Shown: positions 1 through 11,437 of the stretch, in pieces
Layout: each line of letters begins with the position of its first letter
Position numbering within the stretch: the stretch's first letter is position 1
Origin: Coprinellus micaceus
Taxonomy: Eukaryota > Basidiomycota > Agaricomycetes > Agaricales > Psathyrellaceae
Direction of reading: 5' to 3'
Length of the DNA stretch: 64,000 bases
NCBI GenBank assembly: GCA_951394405.1
Contig: OX596346.1
Location: 620,001-684,000 of the forward strand
Made by a program: the position numbers and the translations under genes
Notes under the pieces: generated by a model
The model's database searches: none
Told to the model about the DNA's origin: nothing
What the model saw: only the letters and a program-made list of their open reading frames with translations

Positions 1-2
1 TC

Positions 3-1904
3 ATGTCCAACCACCACGGTCCCCCAGCGTTCAAGTGGGCACACCTCTGGCAGCCCGCCATCGTCAACCCGGTCAACCTCAAGAGCTACACGATCCCCTT
101 CTTCAACCTTCGGGATCCGTACTGTCGATCATTCCATCTTAGTTGGCGTACGTGCTCCTCCTACCTTCTGTCGCCACCGTTCCCCCAATTGACATGTCGA
201 CCCAGTCGGATTCTTCGTCGCGTTCCTGTCCTGGTTCGCCTTCCCGCCGCTGATCCCGGAGGCCATCAAGTCAGACTTGAAGCTCACAGACAAGCAGGTC
301 GCTAACTCCAACATCGTCGCACTATGCGCGACGTTGATAGTGCGACTTGTGACTGGGCCTCTGGTAGATCGGTATGGCCCTCGACTGGTTATGGCCGCCT
401 TGCTCATCATCGGGGCGATCCCCTCTGGCCTCGCGGGTACGGCCCACAACGCGAATACGTTGTACGTTCTGAGGTTCTTCATCGGCATCCTTGGCGGCAC
501 CTTCGTCCCCTGTCAAGCATGGACTTCGGCGTTCTTTGACAAGAACATCGTCGGAACGGCGAACGCAATTGTCGGAGGTTGGGGTAACATGGGGTAAGTG
601 CTGATCTTTCCCCCGCCGTAGCCCATAGCCTGACCTTTCTTGCAGTGGCGGGGCGACTTTCGCCATCATGGTCGCAGTCTACGAGGGGCTTAGGACACTC
701 GGCCTAACCCAGCACTTAGCATGGCGAGTGTCGTTCGTCGCCGTCCCGTAAGTCGAGTTTTTGCCTTCAAGTCCCTTCAAATCACTGACGCGATCGTTTT
801 CTAGCGCCCCTGTCCTCATCTTTGTCGCGGTGTTGACCTTGATCTTTGGACAAGACCATCCCGCCGGCAAATGGGCCGACCGTCACAACATCCCTGCCGC
901 TGGTCTCTCACCCGATGATCTCGACAACAGCCCTCCCCGCGAGCCCGATAACGAAGACGAGTCTGACTTGGAGAAGGAGAAGCGCAGGGAGAGGAAGACG
1001 AAGGAACAAGTCTCCGTTCACGTCGTCGAAGCCGAGCAGCCCCCCATCGAGTCCGTCGTCGACGTTGCCGTCAACGAGGCCTTGACCTGGAAGACCGCCT
1101 GGGTGATCATCAAGAACCCCCTCACCTGGCTTCCCGCTCTCGCCTACATCACTACCTTCGGCTTCGAGTTGGCTCTCGACGCGAAGATGGCTGACGTCCT
1201 CTACTCGATGTACAAGGGCCAGCTTCAAGGTTTCGACCAGCAAACCGCGGGCTACTACACCTCCATATTGTACGTGATCTCGATCCTCCCTTCCTTCGCT
1301 CCTTATACTGACCAGAGTATCAGCGGCTTCCTGAACCTCGTCACTCGTCCCTTCGGAGGTTACGTGGGAGACGTTGTCTATCGCCGTTGGGGGACGAAGG
1401 GCAAGAAGTGGTGGACCATTGCCTGTGGACTGATCATGGGCGTCAGCACCATCGCCGGTGGCTTTTATATCGCCGGCCACAAGACCGGGAGTCTTCCTGA
1501 CCGTGAGTTTCTCCTCGCCTTCGCCTTCGCTGCTCCCACTCACTCAAATCTATTCTTGCAGTCGCTGTCGTAATGGGCGTCTTCGCTGTCGCGGCCATCT
1601 TCTCTGAGCTCGGAAACGGCGCCAACTTTGCGTTGGTGCCGCATTGTAACGCATACAATAACGTGGGTATCTTGCATCCGTCGTCCCGGTCTGGCCTGGA
1701 GCTGATTTCCTTTCATGGGTTTCGTTTCGCTTTATACAGGGCGTGATGTCTGGCATCGTCGGCGCCTCCGGAAACGTGGGCGGTATCCTCTTCGCACTCA
1801 TCTTCCGCATGCAACCCGCTCGGGGGAGGGCCTGGTGGATTATGGGGGTCGTCTGTACTGCGATTAACGTCGGGATAGCAGTGATCCCTGTGCCAGTGAA
1901 CTAA
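3..1904 (+). CDS. nrt2: High-affinity nitrate transporter, NRT2/CrnA type (MFS)
   Basis: Imports nitrate across the plasma membrane with protons; first step of nitrate assimilation. Seven exons join in frame: 3-147, 206-593, 646-747, 805-1269, 1324-1502, 1562-1662, 1740-1904, giving 514 residues, normal for fungal Nrt2. Seen: an N-terminus with [16 protein letters not shown], the MFS loop motif [10 protein letters not shown], nitrate-signature glycine motifs GGWGNMGGG and [17 protein letters not shown], and the long charged loop after TM6 (about residues 210-290, rich in Glu/Lys/Arg) typical of fungal NrtA/CrnA. The ATG lies two bases from the window edge, so the promoter and any upstream exon are out of view. 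Nitrate reductase follows on the same strand 661 bp downstream. Function is secure from family knowledge; the exact N-terminus is not. Confidence 0.93.
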
Positions 1905-2161
1905 TTCACAGATACGAACTCCCTTATCTCTCTTCCCCAGTTGGCTGTTATTGGTTACGTTAGCGTACCAAACTAAAATACTTCCCTCTTCTTTGTCGTC
2001 CATGTCGTATTCATGGCTGTCACGCACCTGTAGATTATGTCCCTTGTCTGTCGCATTGTCAACGTCAATACAACGCACCATCATCCCATTTACCAGTTCG
2101 ATATCCAATAAAAACCCTCCGATTAGCCTTCCCCGGTTGTAGGTCCGACGAACTGGGCTAG

Positions 2162-2311
2162 AGATAAGATTAGGACCTGGGGTATCAGACGATAGATAAC
2201 ATGTCCATACCTTCGGAAAATAACACCCAGCTTCTTCGAAGCGCTTCTATCTTGCCGCTAACCCCCCATTTCACACCTCCGTGGGTCAAATTGAAACCAT
2301 TCATCTTATCA
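2162..2311. promoter_or_regulatory. Cluster of GATA-factor (AreA/NIT2-type) sites
   Basis: Three matches to HGATAR, the consensus of fungal nitrogen-regulatory GATA factors: AGATAA at 2162-2167, AGATAA at 2194-2199, and TGATAA on the minus strand at 2306-2311. They lie 255-400 bp upstream of the nitrate reductase ATG, where nitrogen metabolite control would act. Such short matches also occur by chance; their clustering beside a NirA-like box makes function more likely. Confidence 0.45.
2277..2284 (+). promoter_or_regulatory. NirA-type nitrate response box CTCCGTGG
   Basis: The octamer CTCCGTGG matches exactly the CTCCGHGG consensus for the ascomycete nitrate-specific activator NirA. It sits 282 bp before the nitrate reductase ATG and next to GATA sites, as in ascomycete nitrate promoters. 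Whether the basidiomycete regulator uses the same sequence is inference. Confidence 0.45.
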
Positions 2312-2565
2312 GTTTCCGAAAAAACGGCACCATTCAGCGAACCCGCTCCCCAGATTCGCCACAATACAACATTCCACGAACCAGCCTCGAGGATCGGTCG
2401 ACGACTAAGCAGGGGTGGTGATTCCCTTCGTCCGAAAAGCACAGATGAAAGGGGTACATCCGAAATTGACCTCGAGATAGCCGCTCTCTGGGGGTTCTAG
2501 CGCAACTTATTCCCGCCCCTTGATTCCCCCCGCACTGCTCTCATCCCTCGACCACTACCTGCACC

Positions 2566-5500
2566 ATGCCTCCCTCACGCTGGATCGAGTCTCTCAAGTC
2601 CGACTTCAGGATCTCGAAGAAGAAACAAGGCGACCGTGACCAACACCCTGTCAAGGTCAGCGTCGTGGAAGTCGGAAAGGGCCACTCTGCCGAGGAGTCG
2701 TCCAGCACGTTCGACTCAGCTTCCGCATCTAGTTCCCCTCTATCCAGCAGCGCCAGCGAAGATTCAAGCACCAAAGCGCAACTCCCGGAACCCTTCTACC
2801 CCATCTCCCTTCTCCTACAAAATGACGACACGGAAGTCACCGTCGCCAGCCTCCCCGAGAAACTTGGAGTTCCCGCTGTCCCGAAAGACGAACCCCCTAC
2901 CGCAATAGACTCCCAAGACGCGTACGTTCGTTATATATATCGTCTTGAAAGCGGGGGACTAACGCGAATAATGCGACAGCGGAGGCCCGGATGGATGGGT
3001 TCCCCGGGACCCTCGTATGGTTCGCCTCACCGGCAAACACCCCTTCAACGCAGAGGCTAAGCTGAATGACTTGTTCAGTCAAGGCTTCTTCACCTCCACC
3101 AACCTCTTCTTCGTTCGCAACCATGGAGCCGTACCCAAAGTCGACTTGGACACGGCCAAGGACTGGAAAGTCGAGTTCACCGGGTACGTCATTTCGCTGG
3201 TGCAAGACTCTTTCTCTGGACGCTGAACACCGCCGCCTTTAGCCTGTGCAAGAACATGAGCTTCTCGCTCGAAGACTTCAGAACCAAGTTCGAGGTTGTG
3301 ACGATCCCCATCACCCTCGTCTGCGCAGGAAATCGGAGAAAGGAGCAGAACGTCGTCCAGAAGTCGCTTGGGTTCAGCTGGGGTGCAGGAGGATTGTCGA
3401 CAGCGCTCTTCACCGGCGTCCGGCTGTGTGACGTGCTCAAGCACGTTGAACCCCAAAGAGGAGCCAAGCACGTCGTGTTCGAAGGGGCCGACCAACTTCC
3501 TAACGGACCGTACGGAACGAGGTGAGACTCATATTCTCGAAATGTGGGCGTAGTTCTGACCAGGACGGATTCGCAGTCAACTGCTGAGTTGGGCAAGGGA
3601 ACCCAACAAAGGGATGATGCTGGCCTGGGCGATGAACGGAAAACCGTAAGTCCGCTACCCTCGACGCAAAGAGAGAACAATTACTCACGAGAACTTCGCG
3701 TTCTACAGGCTGGAACCTGACCACGGCTTCCCTATCCGTCTCGTGGTCCCATCTCAAATTGGCGGTCGTTCCGTCAAGTGGCTCAAGAAGATCGAACTGT
3801 CCGCCATCGAGAGCCAACACCACCTCCACTTCCACGACAACAAGGTCCTCCCAATGCCAGTTGGTCCAGACCAAGCGCGCGCGGAGAAGTCTTGGTGGTA
3901 CGACCCAAGGTAAGGAGGACGTCCTCGAGCGATGTCGGTTGTTTGACATTGTTTTGAATGCAGATACCTCATCCGCGACCTCAACGTCAACAGCGCGATC
4001 GCATGCCCCGACCACGACGAAATCCTCGACGCTCCCCCCTCTGACACCTACACCCTCCGCGGCTACGCCTATAGCGGGGCCGGTCGTCGTATCACTCGCG
4101 TCGAAATCTCCCTCGACGAGGGCTCCACCTGGCGCCTGGCAGAAATCGAGTACCCCGAAGACAAGTTCCGCGACGTAGCGTACGACGACACCATCTACGG
4201 TAAAGTCGACCTCACCACCAGCGACTTCTGCTTCTGCTGGTCCTTCTGGTCTTTCCCTGTCTCGGTCGAGGAGCTGGGCAAGGCGGCAGCGATCACGGTG
4301 CGCGCGATGGACGAGGGGTTGGCCCTTCAGCCGAGGGACATGTATTGGAACGCGACGGGAATGATGAACAATTGGTGGTTCAGGGTTGCGGTGCACCATC
4401 TAGACGGAGGGAAGATGCGCTTCGAGCATCCTACGAGTGAGTGATTCGTGTTGACCTTGGGCGACTTGAGGTTGATTGTTTGCAGTGGCTGGGACACAAC
4501 CAGGCGGATGGATGCAGAGGATCAAGGACGAAGGTCGAGACCCTACGCAACCCAGATTCGGCGACCCCGCTCCCGCAGCTCCATTAAAAGACGCATCGGC
4601 AGAAAAGGCGAGCGACGTCGTGATGACGAAGCCAGGCGTCAACCGCAAGATCACCAAGGCCGAGCTCGCTGAGCACACGGGGCCAGAGAACCCCTGGTTC
4701 GTTGTTCAAGGCGAGGTGTACGACGCAACAACGTACTTGAACGAGCACCCTGGCGGCCCTCAGTCCATCACCCTCGTGGCGGGAGATGACGCCACCGAGG
4801 ACTTCATGGCGATACACAGCGCTGACGCGAAACGGAAACTTGCTGAGTATCACATCGGGACGCTCGAGGGGTCGTTGGTGGAAGAAGCCAAGGATGCCCC
4901 TCTCGATGAGGCCATCTTCCTGAATCCCAAGCAGTGGAAGAAGTCGAAGCTGGTGTCGGTGAAGGATGTGTCGAAAGACTCAAAGGTGTTCCGGTTCGCG
5001 CTAGACAAGGATGAGCAAGCTCTTGGGTTGCCGACGGGCCAACACGTCTACGTTCGTCTCAAGCGGAAAACGGTGTCCTCTGGGAAGAAGGTGGCGGATG
5101 GCGAGCTGGTTCAGAGGGCGTACACACCTCTGTCGAGGGAGATGGAGAAGGGCTACATTGACATGCTGGTCAAGTGAGTCCGCATTCTTTCGATTCATTG
5201 GCTTCACTCACCCATTCTCCCCCAGGATCTACTACCCCAGCAACGTCTTCCCAACCGGTGGAAAGATGACCGTTGGTTTCTCCGAGCTGGACGTCGGCGA
5301 CATCGTCGAGCTGAAGGGTCCCATCGGGCACTTCACGTGGGTCGGCAACGGGAGCGCCCTTCTTCACGGAAAGAAGAGGACCCTTCGCCAGGTTGCGATG
5401 ATTTGCGCTGGAAGCGGTATCACCCCAATCCTCCAGGTACTCCGCGGCATTTTCGAGGACCCATCCGACACCACCACTGAGGCCTGGGTGCTTGACATCA

Positions 5501-5837
5501 ACCGATTTGCCGACGACATTCTCTGCCGAGAAGAACTCGACACTCTCGCCGCCCAGAACCCTTCCCGCCTCCACCTTCGCTACTCGCTCACAGGCCAGCC
5601 CACCCCTCCTAACTGGGAACACTCAGTCGGTCGTATGGACCTCGAAATGATCAAGACGTACCTTCCTAAAGCAAGCGATGAGGGGATCGTATGTATCTGT
5701 GGGCCTCCACCTATGGAGCAGTCTGGAAAAGGTGAGAAAAATTCCCTACATTTTTCTCGAGGGAGAAGCTCACCTACCGCGCAGACTCCCTCACGTCGCT
5801 GGGTTGGAATCCGCAGGAGCAGGTCGTAATCTTTTAG
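2566..5837 (+). CDS. niaD: Assimilatory nitrate reductase, NAD(P)H-dependent
   Basis: Reduces nitrate to nitrite in the cytosol using molybdopterin, haem b and FAD. Nine exons close in frame: 2566-2921, 2980-3183, 3243-3521, 3577-3645, 3709-3909, 3964-4436, 4486-5173, 5226-5731, 5785-5837 (942 residues, usual for the family). Domains: Ser-rich N-tail 1-110; Mo-pterin domain from DGWVPRDPR (about 122), with the Mo-ligand Cys near residue 214 in LVCAGNRR; Mo-cofactor dimerisation domain about 340-510; cytochrome b5 domain with HPGG at 615-618 and the second haem His near 638; FAD domain with RAYTPLS (about 738); NAD(P)H domain with AGSGITP (818-824) and CGPPPM (about 915). It ends in VVIF, a usual C-terminus for this enzyme. 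All key residues are present. Probably induced by nitrate together with nrt2. Named nar1 in some basidiomycetes. Confidence 0.96.
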
Positions 5838-7023
5838 GCTTGAACTTTCTCAAGACACATCCCTGTAGCCTTGATCGTTGGTCGTGTACAACCGCTTGAT
5901 TTTGTTTAATTCATGCAGTCAAGTTTCTGGTCTATTATGTCGGTTTTGGTGGGGCTGATGCCGATCTACGGAGGGTGCTCGTCAGTTCATGGACCAACAA
6001 ACTGGCAGATATTGAACGGCAGGTAAATGTCGTACCTTTCGACATTTCAGGCTGTCCGCTCGCGAACGCGAAGTCTGGTCAATTACTGCGGTCCTCCGAC
6101 CACCTGTGCGCCAGATGTGTACCAAAGAAGACCATAGACACGACGCTCGGACAAGATGATCAGGTCGCATCCCTCCACTGTAACCGATTGGCGCAGTGGC
6201 TGGTTGGAGAACGACGCAGAGAATTTGCTACACTTCCATTCTAGACTGGCGCATGGCTTCGATAATCGGCGGATTTGCTTCACAGAGCATGAGATACGAA
6301 TCTGGAGGTGGTGGTCAATGTTCAAGAACCTGAATTCAATGTGTCCCCGAATTGAGTGGGGCCAAATACGGACACACTGACTCACGTGCCGCGGTTTGTT
6401 TGGTCTTGCTTGATATGAAGGCCATGGCCAGCACGGCGACTGATTCGATTGAACTTCAACTTGAATCGCTCAATATCAATGTCATTGGAAATGTTGCATA
6501 GATACATATCCAAGAAGATGGAACTGGACTTTGACTCGAGGAAGATCCTACCCTCAATTCGTGAGCATCGTCTAGAGCCCTGAAACGCAATGGTTGACCT
6601 TCATAGCTCACGTTCACGTTCACTTCGGACCTGGTTCCTGGGATTATCGAAACTGGGTCGGAACAAAACCTGAGGAGAAGTGGCCCCTCGAGAGAATCAA
6701 CACTCACTCGCGAGCAATAGATATAGAGCAATTCACGACAAGGAGCCTCCAACTTGGCGATGACGCAAAGACACTGCTGCTCGTCAAATTCAGTTGTGTG
6801 CGGGGGCGTGTATTTAACCCTTCACCGCCTCCCGGGCACCCATTCAGCATTCCAGGGCCGATGAATAGGGTCTGTCACCATTTTGGAGGCCCGAGACCCT
6901 CGATGTGACGGACCATGGCCGGACAGGATGCCTCGAGGCTTTCATATATAGTTGTTCCTGGGCGCCCGCAGGCGTCTTGACCTCATCGACCACCTTGGAG
7001 GACCACTGACTTAGGACGACAAG
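5838..7023. other. Intergenic, no gene seen
   Basis: About 1.2 kb after nitrate reductase. The few short frames lack family features or usable splice partners. Nitrite reductase, often clustered with these genes, is not here. Confidence 0.6.
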
Positions 7024-8555
7024 ATGTCGAGCTCGACGCGTAAGTGCTTGAAGCTGATCTTCCGAGATACTTTTCTAATAACAGGCGATAGAGGTCTATT
7101 TCACGAGGTCCTCCAGTGCGGGGGTCAGCTATTCGACAACTACGCTCACAGCCTCACTGACGACAGCATTTACGACGGAGAGTCTGTAGGTTTCCGATGT
7201 GCGCGTATGACCCTACTGGCGCACGTTGACACCTTGCTTAGTTTCACCACCAACGGCCAAGAGGAAACCAGTACCTTCCTCGTCGCGACTGTAATCGGCC
7301 CCGGAACCGAGGTCATCAACGAAACGACTACTGGGACACCTTCCAAGAAAAAGACTATCATCATTGTGGGGGCAGCTCTCGGAGGTGTGTAGGCCTTACA
7401 CACGGCAGTATATATCTCATCGTCATCTCTAAACCCACAGGATTCATCGCACTGGTTGTCCTGGGTCTCATTATCGTCGGTCTCACTCGTCGGCGTCGCC
7501 GCAACCGACCCCATATGATCATCCCCACTGCCTCGACGCTGGGATATGCTTCACCAAACATGCCACCTGCCATGCTCACCCCATTTGCATACCAGCCACC
7601 TGAACACGCCCAACCTCACGAACCGCTCCTAATGAACGAAGCTCCTAACGTCGGAATGTATCCACCAGCCGCGCCGGTCATGAGTGAGAAGCACAGGCCA
7701 AACCTCCTTCAACGGCCCCAAATGCACAATCGAGGACCCTCCGACGCAACGATAACCACGACCACCGGAAGTAGCATACGAAGCCAACCGCAAACAATAA
7801 CCTCTGGGCTCTCATCCTCGCCCCCTCCATCAGGATTTCGTCAGCCCGTTCATAAAAGCCGCCCACCACAATCCCACCAGCGGTCTATATCTGGAAACTC
7901 TGAGACGGCGTCCTTGGCAGGCCACCCCGATCGGCGGAGTAGCGTTGGTTCAACTGGAGGGGCGGCCTCGGTGTCTCGAGTCCTCGTATCTACGCCTCCT
8001 TACTTCGGGCCTACCGCGGGACACCCGGGCGTGCCCACAGCGCCTATGATACACGAGGAAACCCCTCCGGTCACTCCCATGCAGAATCAAGGCTTCCAGC
8101 AGTACGCTCAACACCCACCATTCCAGCAGCAAGGCCAAAATCAGCCATTCCAGCAACCACCGCACAACCAAGGGTTCTATCAAGGCCAAACGCAGGGCCA
8201 CACCCCGACCCCCGCCAGCAACGCTCCAGCCGTCGGCGGCTCCTACAACCATCACCCCCGACACCAAACTTCGTACCACGCCCAGAACATGTACATCGGC
8301 CAAGGCCCAGTGTACTCCGCCCCTCCTGGCGCCTCGACATCGTCTGGGGTCACAGGTAGCGACCCCAGCGGTGGTATGTTGGGGGCGACGGTTGACAGAG
8401 GGGATGGAGAGGCTGCTCAGGTCTTTGCCCGCAAGAACACCATGCGGAATGAGCTGAGAGGAAGAGAGGACGATGTGAATGATAGTATGACGAACCCGAG
8501 CGAGCTACCACCCGCCTATGCCAGCTTGCGCCCTCGGAACCAGGATCCGAGCTAG
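7024..8555 (+). CDS. Single-pass membrane protein, Ser/Thr ectodomain and Pro/Gln-rich cytoplasmic tail
   Basis: Unknown function. Exons 7024-7039, 7092-7185, 7242-7384, 7441-8555 give 455 residues. I chose the acceptor at 7091 because it opens a frame coding a Ser/Thr-rich segment (about residues 10-70) that joins in phase with the later exons. One membrane helix spans about 75-99 (TIIIVGAALGG then FIALVVLGLIIVGL), followed by five arginines, so the long Pro/Gln/His-rich tail (about 105-455) should be cytoplasmic. NETT near residue 63 could be N-glycosylated. There is no N-terminal signal peptide: the first exon codes only MSSST, so the helix may act as a signal anchor, or a true first exon may be missing. 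Agaricomycetes have many such proteins of wall-sensor-like layout; sensing is only a guess. Confidence 0.72.
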
Positions 8556-8793
8556 GGTTAGGCTGAGGTAAACTGGTCACTGGCTATTTCCTTGGGTCTA
8601 GCATTGGCATTCGTTCCCCACGACCCAACATATCTTCCATAAGGAGACGAGTTTGAATTGTATTCACCTTGCTTATGCGCCAAATAAATTGGCAAGCGGG
8701 AGATTCTCTGTCCAGGGGGTTTGGGGCCAAATGCTAGCACACTTTTAGGCGCCCAAGATATTGATGGTAATGTTGCATAACAGTACCTATCAG

Positions 8794-11100
8794 TCACATC
8801 TCATACAACCGCATGATATCCCCAATGTTATATCCCGGTACCGTCACTAGTGCTTGGATATAGGATTCCATCGGACTTGAGCATGTATCAACCCGGTCCC
8901 AAATCTCGCTGAATGGGTGTCAATACAACCTCTCAGTACCCCCGTTGCAGACTAAACGGTGCTCACCATGTATAGGTCACGTATCCTTCCACCTCAAAGT
9001 CGGCTGGTCCTCCAGGGAGGGGTGCCTCAGCGCGCCGACGGAGAAGAACTACATAGCTCAGCTCGACATCACCAAACCTGAAGGCCCCGTTGACAAGCCC
9101 GAGAGAAAGGAACGAAACGCCGTTCTTAGTTGCCTGGGGATGTGCTTTCGCTGTTCGGAAACGCGCCACCAGTTCGTTGAATCGGCCAAGTTTGTGTTGA
9201 GGTAGCAGGGGCGTCGTTATATCAACATATTCCTCCACAGTATTGAAATGGTACGGCCTCTCGGCAACGGGCATTGTGGCACTGACGACGATCCGGCTGT
9301 CGACCACGCAGTTACGGCGACCTTTGACCACGTTCCATAGAGAGTTCGTGGTGGCAAATGCATATCTGATGCAACTCAGATGGAAGGTTCGAACATTGTG
9401 CGAGTACCAAGACTTGAGGGCTTTCCGTTCTATAAGGCGATAAACGGTCAATATCCAACTGCGGTGTAACGTTCAAATTGTTTCGTGCTCACCGCTGTAC
9501 TCGGCGCGTAGCGAGTCGCACTCGTCGCGATGTCCTTTCCTCCAGTCTTCCTTCTGGCATTTGGGCGAGCAGTAGACAACTGTATGACACTTCGAGCACT
9601 TCTGCGGCACCGAATTGGACGCCCCTACGACGTGTTGAATCGACACCCGGTGCTGAGGCAAAGTCAATTAGTGAGTAAGGCAATAAATTCGAAAAGTTGA
9701 CTTACACTGACGCTATCGCATATTTCGACTCTGGATGCCAGAGGAAGGTGGTGTAAGTGCACCATGGAGCCAACCACATAGTGATTCACAGCGACCTCTA
9801 TTTGAGGAGTCGGCAATGGGTAGTGGATCTTCTTCATGAAGTCTCGACAACCCCGACGGAAGGCTGGGGTAAATCTAGGGTGGAAGCTGGCTTCGCAGCA
9901 ATAGAAGAGGACCGCTTTAGCCGCGCAATCGGCTGCCTCGGAATTCTCAGAATCCCACTCAGTTCGCATGTTGATATACGTTGCGGCGATATTGAGTAGA
10001 CCATTCTTCAAGAGGTACTTCATCGTCTGCACAGTTTGAGATACCGGTGCTTCCGATGACCACCGAGTGATTTGACACAGCGCCGAGATTAGGCTGACAT
10101 AGCTTTCCATGCTCGCCTGCTGCAAAGGCGGCGTCGAAGGGCGGACGCTGAGCATAGAGAAATCCTCGAGAAAGCTTTCTGGGATTTTTTCCCGCAAGAG
10201 CATCATATGGAGGTCGGAATTGACTTTGACAAGATTGACGAGGCCCAGCATAATGCCATTGACGTTGGTCATTTCGTTGGTCGCATCAGGCCAGTGCGCC
10301 AGGTGCTGCAGGGTGTTGATTCGCGTCAGCGACCTCATTCGCTGGATTGTCCTGGTTGCGAACATCTCCGGGGTTCGCCCTTCTGGGTGAGGTGGAGGTG
10401 ACATGATGGCCTCAGCCATTTCCTTCGCATATTGCCGGGACAAACTAGCGAAGATCAACACTTGCAGGTCTGGCACTTCGTCTTGAGGACTTTTTCCTCG
10501 GCCCGGCCCTGGGTACAGCAGGATTTCTCCATCGCAGGTGGCCGTCCACCAGTCGAGTATCACCTGGTGTAGTAAGGGTAATTTCCCAAGGGACCCTGCA
10601 ACCACATCGAAGGTAAGGAGGTAGATGATGATATCCGCGGAATTGTACAGGGCCAGGGCCCTGGGCCCATCTTGTCCATTCGGGCCCTGAAATTTCCAGC
10701 TCTTGAACATTGCGTCACCGCCCTCGCCGACGAATTTCCCCATCCAGAAAACTATCCCTTCGCATGCAAGCGCGAGCTGCTGGGATAGACCCGTAGCGAG
10801 CGAAGGGGGGCACGTTGTGATCGCTCGCTTCAAGCCGTGCTCCAAGATGGTGAACGCGATCTCATGTTCCTGCTTTGTCACATTTGCGTCAGCTCCTGGC
10901 GCTTTGAGGTGGGAAAGGATGACCGTCAGGGACTCGAGACTGTAATTTTCAGGGCCCATCCCCTGCCACAATCGCTGCAGATCTGGAATCGACCCCCGTT
11001 TTGCGTTAGCGAGAACCTGGAGGCTACGTGAGCTTCACTGGAACCGACGTAGGCAAAGGCCGACCTTTGGAGAGGGCATATTTGAATGAAGACGGTTCAT
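8794..11100 (-). CDS. MYND zinc-finger protein 1 (left arm)
   Basis: Unknown function; member of the large Agaricomycete family with a long helical N-terminal region and a MYND finger. Exons on the minus strand: 11100-11065, 11016-9706, 9652-9493, 9429-8967, 8908-8794, in frame, 694 residues. The short first exon (12 codons) matches the exon layout of its two neighbours. The finger begins with Cys445-x4-His450, the His being the first codon of exon 3. It continues with CSKC (468-471), YCSPKCQ (Cys477, Cys481), DW, His490 and Cys494, so eight zinc ligands can be filled if His450 counts. A beta-rich C-terminal part follows. MYND fingers usually bind proline-rich peptides; the partner is unknown. 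A decayed copy lies at 33357-33820. The donor of intron 1 (GTCGGC) is weak. Confidence 0.85.
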
Positions 11101-11437
11101 GCGCGATTGCAGGAAGTAGGAAGGTAAAGAAGAAGCAAAAGAAGCAGGCCAACCTTCCAAGGTGTTTGGCAGCAAACCCCTGGGCCAAATAGTATTACAT
11201 CTGGTCTGAACAGTCTTTCGACAGCAACGACCTGAATACACTTCCTGCTTCATGTACGAGTATCCAGACCGGGAAAGGGTTGGCCGCATGAGGGGCGTTA
11301 CATCTCGAATCGAGCAGACATTCGGGAACACGAGCTAGTGAAGAGCACAGTCAAACCGAATAAGTATCGTAATAAAACACTCTGTCCTCCTCCGCACGTC
11401 CTTCGCAGAGACTGAGCAGCCTATCCATACACCGCAT

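Larger units (their letters stand above)
1905..2565. other. Intergenic region nrt2 - nitrate reductase
   Basis: 661 bp holding the nrt2 3' end and the nitrate reductase promoter. It contains a NirA-like box and three GATA-factor sites, listed separately. I see no convincing coding sequence. Confidence 0.7.

Noticed and set aside
908..1543. Long minus-strand open frame opposite nrt2
   Set aside because: Antisense shadow of the transporter exons; acidic low-complexity translation with no family features.
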